Shown here in pieces: positions 58,371 to 64,000 of a DNA stretch of 64,000 nucleotides. The position numbers were made by a program, and so were the translations under genes. The DNA lies in contig OX352773.1 of assembly GCA_947095535.1 (NCBI GenBank), positions 170,326,438-170,390,437 of the forward strand, given 5' to 3'. The notes below the pieces were generated by a model, which saw nothing but the letters and a program-made list of their open reading frames with translations, was not told the DNA's origin and made no database searches. The DNA is from Poecilobothrus nobilitatus (taxonomy: Eukaryota > Arthropoda > Insecta > Diptera > Dolichopodidae). How positions within the stretch are numbered: the first letter of the stretch is position 1; the number at the start of each line of letters is the position of its first letter.

Positions 58371-59723
58371 ATTTCTATAAGTAATCAATGGTAAATATTT
58401 TGATTTATAAAAACCGGGTTTCCTTAACAATAAATTTATCAAAATAAATAAAATGTTTATGCAGGCATGAAAGAGAGGTGTTACATTATTGATATAATAT
58501 GAACCGGACAAATTTTTTTCAAACTGATTCCAAACTGATTTATTTTCAATTCAATTCAAATGATTGCTCTACCACAGATCTACCATAGAAAAAAAATACA
58601 TACTTATATCGTGTAAACAGTCGCTAAAGAAAAATTTACAGCCTTACGAAAAATTTCTCTACCCAAGTAGGATAGGGAATTTTCTGTAGAGTCACACTTT
58701 TATGTAAGCATATTTAAAGCTAAGTACACACAAGAGAGTAAAAATGATAGAGTTGCGATAAAAATCTCGGTAGAGCCATTTACATGTGTGTGAAGAACAG
58801 TCGTTAGAGCTCTACAGTTAAACACTACATCGACTCTATCAGAGATTTTTTGTTAGATATTTCTTTAACGTATAAACACTTTCAAGTAGAGACATTTTTT
58901 TGTCTACAATCACTCTACAAATCTACAAACGTGTTTGTAAATCTTTAGAGACTTTTTCGTAGATTTTAATGTAATTCATGAATTTTTGCATTTTATATTG
59001 TTATTTAAAGTATGTACGTACTATGTATGTATGTATGCTTCTATAAGTAATCAATGGTAAATATTTTGCTTTATATAACAACCAGTTCCATTATCAATAA
59101 ATTAATCAAAATAAGTAAAATGTTTATTTTAGTACTTTTTGTAATATTAAAAATTAAAAATTAAGTATAAAATTAAATTATTTAATCTGAGTTTGTTTCT
59201 GAGTTGAATAGTGAAAGTTACGTGATTAAATTTAATTAATTTAAAGAAACGTTTTTTTTAATAATCTTCTTTGAACCCATTCTCGAACTCAATATTTTCA
59301 ATATTTTTTTTTATGATTTTTTCTAATAATTAAATAACACACGATAGCTGCCGCAGCTTTTAATTGTTCTGAACTCATTTTTTAAATAACTATTTACAAA
59401 AAATTAATCTATTTTCAATTCAATTCTATTTATTGCTCTACCATAGATCTATACCATATACACAAAAAATACGTAGATTGTGTAAACAGTTGCTAAAGAA
59501 AAATCTACATCTCTACAGGAAAATTTGTCTATCAGAGTTTTCGTGGAGCGAATTTTTTGTAGAGTTACACTCTTGTGTAAACACATTTGGTAGAGGAAAC
59601 TTTTGTTTCCCTAGAGTTCTGTCAAATTTTAGTCTTTACGTGTGTACTTGCCTTAATAGAGGAAACTTTTGTTTCCGTAGAGTTCTACCAAATTTTAGTC
59701 TGTCGTGTGTACTTAACTTTAAA
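58371..59723. repeat. Local duplication, two diverged units
   Basis: Block P (TTCTATAAGTAATCAATGGT, TAAATATTTTG, AATCAAAATAAATAAAATG) occurs at 58371-58460 and 59037-59127. Block Q (ATTTTCAATTCAATTC, ATTGCTCTACCA, GTGTAAACAGT, GCTAAAGAAAAAT, GTAGAGT, ACACTYTTRTGTAA) occurs at 58545-58740 and 59410-59600. Order and orientation are the same, so this is a direct duplication with ~200 bp more sequence between P and Q in the second unit. The 99-codon frame at 59433-59732 lies in the Q repeat and is not a gene. Confidence 0.8.
59592..59723. repeat. 66-bp tandem repeat, two units
   Basis: AGAGGAAACTTTTGTTTCC starts at 59592 and 59658. Each unit continues TAGAGTTCT, CAAATTTTAGTCT and CGTGTGTACTT. 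Each unit contains the palindrome-like GGAAACTTTTGTTTCC. Confidence 0.92.
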
Positions 59724-59724
59724 A

Positions 59725-60800
59725 ATCTTTAATTTTATATATTAAGTACTTTGTTAAATTGCTAAATTAAGAAATAAAAACTTTAAATTTTAAACAGTTT
59801 TTTTTTTTTTAAGCTTTAAGTTATAGACTCTGTAACCCTCTTTCTAATTTACTTAATTGATTTAATTAACAATATTGTTCATTTACGTATTTTTAATTTC
59901 ATTATAGTTTAAAAATATTTTATATTTTCTTTTGTTTGTTACTTATCATCATCAATCGTATTAAGTTTTATTTAATTATAAATACGAAAAAAAAAAAGTA
60001 AAAATAAAAATAAAATAAAATTGTAATAGTTAAGTATAACAAATCTAATTTATTTTTCTCCCCAAAAATACCCCAGTTTTTAGAAATACGAATAGCCTTA
60101 AGTAGATACATAAATTGTACAATAAATATATTTAATCCAATTTCAATCACCATTTTTTATACACTGACAATTTAAATTGTTACCCACTGGCCACTATTAT
60201 TGACTTTAGTTATGTTTGTAGTTATGTACAATTTAGATGAGTGGTTTTTTATATGCAAATATTAAAATTAATATTTTTTTTTTTAAACTTTTTAAGTTTG
60301 TATTAGAATATACAAATAAAAAAAAAACAAAAAAAAACAAAAAAATTAAATTTATAGATTCCTATACTTAAGTAATATAAATAAACTTTAATTATTTTTT
60401 TTAAAAAACAACAAAATACTTTTACATATACAATGTACATAATATTATATACCTACCTAAATGTACATATTCTTGTACATTAAAATTAATATTTTTTGTT
60501 TTTTTTTAAATAAATTTATTATTGATAAATATTTATTACTTATTATACCTATTACATACCTATTATATTTGTTTTTTTATATTATATTATATCTACTTTT
60601 TATTATTAAAGATATATTTTAATATGGAAATATGGAATATATAAGATAATATAGTGCAGTGATTCTCAAAAGTTTGTCAAATGTCAAATTTAGTGAAGTT
60701 TTTTTTTTATACGCACATATATATAAAAGGGTCTTTCAAATTGAGTTTTCAAAAGTAAATAATTAAAAGACATATAATTTGAATTGAAACTGGAAAAGTT
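59725..60800. other. AT-rich stretch
   Basis: No gene or element. GGGTCTTTCAAATTGAG near 60729 may be the 3' end of the transposon whose transposase relic follows, but no inverted partner was found. Confidence 0.5.
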
Positions 60801-61100
60801 TCAGAGAAAGAATTCTAACGGTGTCAAATCACATGATCTTGAAGATCAATTCAAGTCACCGAATCTGAAAATAACACGGTCTGGAAACTTTGTATTTCAG
60901 TAATTGCAGTGTTTCTCTGGCTGTATAACACGTTGCTCCATCTTGTTGAAACCACATGTCCTCAGTATCAATCCAGTTTTGGACATAAAAAAGTTGTGAT
61001 CATATCGAGATATCTGGTACCGTTAACGGTTATGGCTCTTTCAGCATAATTTTCGAAAAAGTACGGGACCACTCACATCACCAGATCACAGCGCAAAACT
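60801..61100 (-). pseudogene. DDE transposase relic, Tc1/mariner superfamily (C-side of catalytic domain)
   Basis: On the minus strand four blocks in different frames read as one protein: GPVLF, then FENYAERAITVNGTRYLDM, then IDTEDMWFQQDGATCYTARE and TLQLLK, then RVIFRFGDLN, SSRSCDLTPLEFFL and a stop. WFQQDGA.C.TA carries the second catalytic Asp, and SCDLTPLEFFLW the third acidic residue; the final W of FLW and a W in 'LNWP' are now TGA stops. At least three frameshifts are visible. This is the second half of the protein type whose first half is the relic at 30507-30656; the two overlap around the GPYFF motif. The element is dead. Confidence 0.85.
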
Positions 61101-61109
61101 AGAAAAAAT

Positions 61110-61880
61110 AGGTTTTTTTTTTGCACTTTTTCAGGTTGAAACTTTTTTTTCAGAAAATAAAACGACATAAGTACCTATAATAAAAAATTAAATAAACTAA
61201 GTGCATAAAAATAAGGTATATTTGTATACATATATATCTTATATATATAGATAAGTATATGTATCTATATACATATATCTTTTATATAAAAGATTTACAT
61301 AAAATAAATTTAACGTTACAATATTTAATATATTTTGCATGAGTTTATTTTAACTACTTATGACTTATGATCGCATTGTTAATGTTAATAACAATCTTTT
61401 TGACATTTATGTTTTAACACACGCCACTTTTTTAATTGACAGATGCATTTTGGGAAATTTCATTGTAATGTGTAAATAAAATTAATTTTCCAATTTATAA
61501 TTAAATCATTTTGTGTACTTATTGTAGAAAAAAAAAAATGTGACACTTTTTGAAAATATTTTGTTAAATTTTCGTTGTTTTATTGAAATGTCAAATTAAA
61601 GCAGAGACAAATTAATTATAGTTATAATAAAAAATATTATTGAATTATTTGAAAGACAATCTCCTTCTTATTTAAAATTTATAATTTTTTTCTTTTTTGA
61701 CACTTGACGGCGACGTGCATAACAACAATTCGCCACCTATTAAGGAGTATAGTAAAAATATATTTTTTGATAACCTAACTAAAGGTACATATTTATTTCG
61801 AAGAAAGTAATTTGCTAATCGAGACGCATGGACGCAAGTAAAATAAAAATCTTTCATATTTTTCCTTATAAATTTGTTAG
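61110..61880. other. AT-rich spacer
   Basis: No gene seen. The 61-codon minus frame at 61672-61857 is of unremarkable composition and has no recognisable domain. Confidence 0.5.
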
Positions 61881-62060
61881 TAATTTAATTTTCAAATTAA
61901 AATTATGTTGATGTATCATGAAAATGTTGTATCATGAAAATGAAATGTTGCTGAAAAATGTAGCTGCAACATGAAAAGTACCAAAATGATGTTGTTGTAT
62001 CAAGAAAATGTTACTGAACATTGATGCATCATAAAAAAGTTGCAATCACTAAAATTTATA
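61881..62060. repeat. ~180-bp direct repeat, left copy
   Basis: TTTTCAAATTAAAATTATGT, GTTGTATCATGAAAAT, GCTGAAAAATGTAGCTGCAA and GATGCATCA, followed by AAAAAGTTGCA and CACTAAAATTTAT, recur in order at 62843-63022. Inside, GTTGTATCATGAAAATG is itself repeated. Confidence 0.88.
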
Positions 62061-62102
62061 TGGAAAAATATGAAAGATTTTTATTAATTTTAAAGAGATA
62101 TA

Positions 62103-62842
62103 CCCCCCTATTCTGAAATTAAAAAATTTATAAGACCTTATAATCTTCCAGCAATGGTAAATGAAATGGTATTGATGAATTTTCTTCATCCAAAGGTGAG
62201 AGCATTTCTATTATTTCCAAGCATTTGGCTTAAGGCATATGAACATTTTTGCAAAATAAACTTTCAGATATTGTGAAAGGATTATCATTATCTCTCAAAC
62301 TTCTCAAAAAAATCTTTTGAATTCGCTTAAAAAAATTTAAAAACTATACTAAGTACTTGTATTTACATTTAAAATTTAAAAAATGTATGTATTTACTTCT
62401 CTTCAGTTTGTTGGATTAATTCATTTAACTCGAACAATACGATTAAACAAACTGTATTTTCCATTATTATTCATTATTACATTTTAAATTTTTATATTAT
62501 TTATATTTATATTTTTTTATTATTTAATGAAAACTATAAATATTTATTTCAATTCAAGAGTATATTAGAGTAAGTTAAAAGATAAGGTGCTAAAAAATTT
62601 CTTTTAACTTAAAAGATTTTTTAGGTTATTTTTGTTTTATAACTTTTTCTGCAGAATACTAAAGTCTTAAATGTTTTTTAAATTGCTCATCATTCACTAC
62701 TTAAAAGATCATATGTTTTTGAAGTCTTATAGTCTTATAAAAATGTGTCACAGAATATAAATTTTTTATAACTTTCTTATACAACTCGTAGTTATAAGGT
62801 TACAAGATTATAATATATAATCTTAATTTCAGAATAGTGGGG
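62103..62842 (-). mobile_element. Harbinger-like TIR element inserted between direct repeats
   Basis: CCCCCCTATTCTGAAATTAA at 62103 is inverted as TTAATTTCAGAATAGTGGGG, ending 62842, with one mismatch in the outer bases. The pairing resumes further in at CTTATAATCTT/AAGATTATAA. TTA follows the right end and ATATA precedes the left, so the 3-bp target duplication expected of PIF/Harbinger is not exact. A transposase relic on the minus strand (62148-62325) supports the class. At ~740 bp it is internally deleted. Confidence 0.75.
62148..62325 (-). pseudogene. Harbinger-like transposase, N-terminal relic
   Basis: A minus-strand frame reads RIQKIFLRSLRDNDNPFTIS, then ESLFCKNVHMP, a TAA stop, and in the same frame AKCLEIIEMLSPLDEENSSI, then PFHLPLL. 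The pattern 'NPF.L.E..F...YRL.K......I..' followed by an Ile-Pro-rich stretch is typical of the N-terminal part of HARBI1-type transposases (DDE_Tnp_4), before the catalytic core. The catalytic residues would lie downstream and are missing. The assignment rests on motif memory; the placement inside matching TIRs supports it. Confidence 0.6.
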
Positions 62843-63022
62843 TTAATTTTCAAATTAAAATTATGTTGATTTATTTATTGTTGATGAAAATGTTGTATCA
62901 TGAAAATATTGCTGAAAAATGTAGCTGCAACATGAAAAAGTACCAAAATTATGTTGTTGTATCATGGAAATGTTGCAGAACATCGATGCATCACAAAAAA
63001 GTTGCATCACTAAAATTTATTT
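62843..63022. repeat. ~180-bp direct repeat, right copy
   Basis: Second copy of the block at 61881-62060, starting directly at the right TIR of the Harbinger-like element. It has a short insertion (TTTATTTATTGTTGATG) relative to the left copy. Confidence 0.88.
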
Positions 63023-64000
63023 TTATATTTGTTTGAAAAGGCTGATACGCATAGTCTGGATTCTGGATCACCCTGTATACATACCCATATTTGCAATTTT
63101 TCTTTGAATACTTTTTAAGATTTTCTAGAAAACACATTTTTTTATATTTTGTCTTTTAATACAACATTTGCATTTTTTTTATTATAGGTAGGTACTTACA
63201 TATTTTTAAATTTTTCATATTTTGTGAATATTTAAATATGTCAACTAATTTTTATAAAAAAAAAAAAAAAAAAGTTTATTTTTTATTCAGATACATCATA
63301 GATATTTTTTTTCTCTATTCTTTAAATAAAGTATACTTACCTATATAAGTTTATAAGTTGAAATATAATATTCATATAAAATCAAGATATTTTCCTATTT
63401 CTTCTTAAGTTTTTATACGTGTAACTAACCTTTTTTTATTTTGTTATTAAACTTTAAACTTTTGGTCCCCATAGTAGTATGAATGGTTATATAAAACTTA
63501 TATAAGTCATAAAACAATCGTTTACCGTCTAAAAAAGAAAAAAACAACAACAACAAAAAAGAATCAAGTTTTTGTTATTACCGCTCTTTTTTATTTTGTT
63601 TTATATATATAGTATATATATATTTTGTTTTTATACTTTTTTAATTTTCTTACTATTATTATTTTATTGTCTTTTGTACTCTTTCAAGGAAAAACAATAA
63701 AAAAAAAAAACAAAAAGAAAAGTTTTTCCTTGTTTTTTTAAGTTATGTAGAGAAATAATAAAAGAAAAATTTATGTTTTTTGTTTTTCATGAATTCCTTT
63801 TGTTGTATTATTCACGTCTCTTTATTCATTCACTTATTCACTTACTCACTCACTCACTCATTCACTCACTCAGTTATTCTTACTCTTTTACTTAACTATA
63901 ATAATATGTACTTGTTTCCTTGAAAATTTTTACAATATTGTTTATATTTTACTTATTATTATAGTTTTTCTTATATTATTTATATTATATATTAGTTTTC
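63023..64000. other. AT-rich stretch with a CACT microsatellite
   Basis: GATCACCCTGTATAC at about 63067 resembles the end of the 34988 MITE family, but no partner end was found. The rest is simple sequence. Confidence 0.5.
63827..63873. repeat. Imperfect (CACT)n / (TTCA)n microsatellite
   Basis: TTCATTCACTTATTCACTTA runs into CTCACTCACTCACTCATTCA, an interrupted tetranucleotide repeat. Confidence 0.9.

Noticed and set aside
59433..59732. 99-codon frame with a repeated RGNFCF motif
   Set aside because: The repetition mirrors the 66-bp DNA tandem repeat and the duplicated Q block; there is no independent protein evidence.
61672..61857. 61-codon minus-strand frame of balanced composition
   Set aside because: No recognisable domain, no neighbouring exon signals; could be chance.
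63060..63080. CACCCTGTATAC, like the end of the 34988 MITE
   Set aside because: No matching left end was found within a reasonable distance.
1..64000. CRISPR arrays, bacterial operons, riboswitches, phage genes
   Set aside because: Sequence is eukaryotic in character; no regularly spaced identical short repeats or prokaryotic gene structure is present.

Overview
This is a strongly AT-rich eukaryotic nuclear window. Long poly-A/poly-T runs, ATGTATGTATACATA-type microsatellites, fly-type transposon relics and tRNA-derived SINEs suggest a higher (schizophoran-type) fly. The species assignment is inference; no diagnostic host gene is present. I find no intact host protein gene, no functional tRNA/rRNA gene and no CRISPR array. 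Nearly all open frames of 60-140 codons are read-through of homopolymer or AT-repeat DNA.

What can be annotated is a dense layer of decayed mobile DNA. (1) Foldback-like (FBL) elements have inverted arms built of short degenerate motifs, many carrying the word GACATTT: 1-1165, 14685-15155, 18468-19733 (SINE nested in one arm), 33929-34331, 52086-52432, 52863-53738 and 56335-57508, plus fragments near 18030-18330, 36911-36941 and 57655-57790. Four of these loci share a ~125-bp core that is tandemly repeated in one of them. (2) Two elements with ATACCC... inverted ends and ~140-bp internal tandem or repeated units lie at 1761-2767 and 32999-33769. A third (11107-12578) has similar ends and interior sequence shared with a dispersed family, here called X (13512-14320, 22765-23275, 25885-26525, 37865-38350, 58020-58190). 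(3) Two tRNA-derived SINE families are present: SINE-A (15437, 18572, 28467, 31584, 58255) and SINE-B (38351). Two SINE-A copies have clear target-site duplications. (4) Small TIR elements/MITEs lie at 8635, 10211 (Tc1-like), 20166 (TA target site), 31208, 34988, 35532, 40941 and 62103.

Coding relics, all broken: a Tc1-type transposase C-terminus (10257-10451, +), two related DDE transposase fragments of the Tc1/mariner superfamily (30507-30656, - and 60801-61100, -), a Harbinger-like transposase N-terminus (62148-62325, -), two non-LTR reverse-transcriptase C-termini (7209-7517, + and 54160-54394, +), and an unrecognised coding-like relic (27094-27440, -).

Layout: 0-3 kb repeats; 3-7 kb AT-rich; 7-23 kb dense transposon relics; 23-25.9 kb AT-rich; 26-39 kb SINEs, X copies and MITEs; 39-52 kb mostly low-complexity AT DNA with a few complex islands (44.1-44.4 and 50.25-50.6 kb) that could be non-coding exons; 52-63 kb foldback, LINE, DDE and Harbinger relics with local duplications. 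The window reads as a large intron or intergenic region colonised by transposons.
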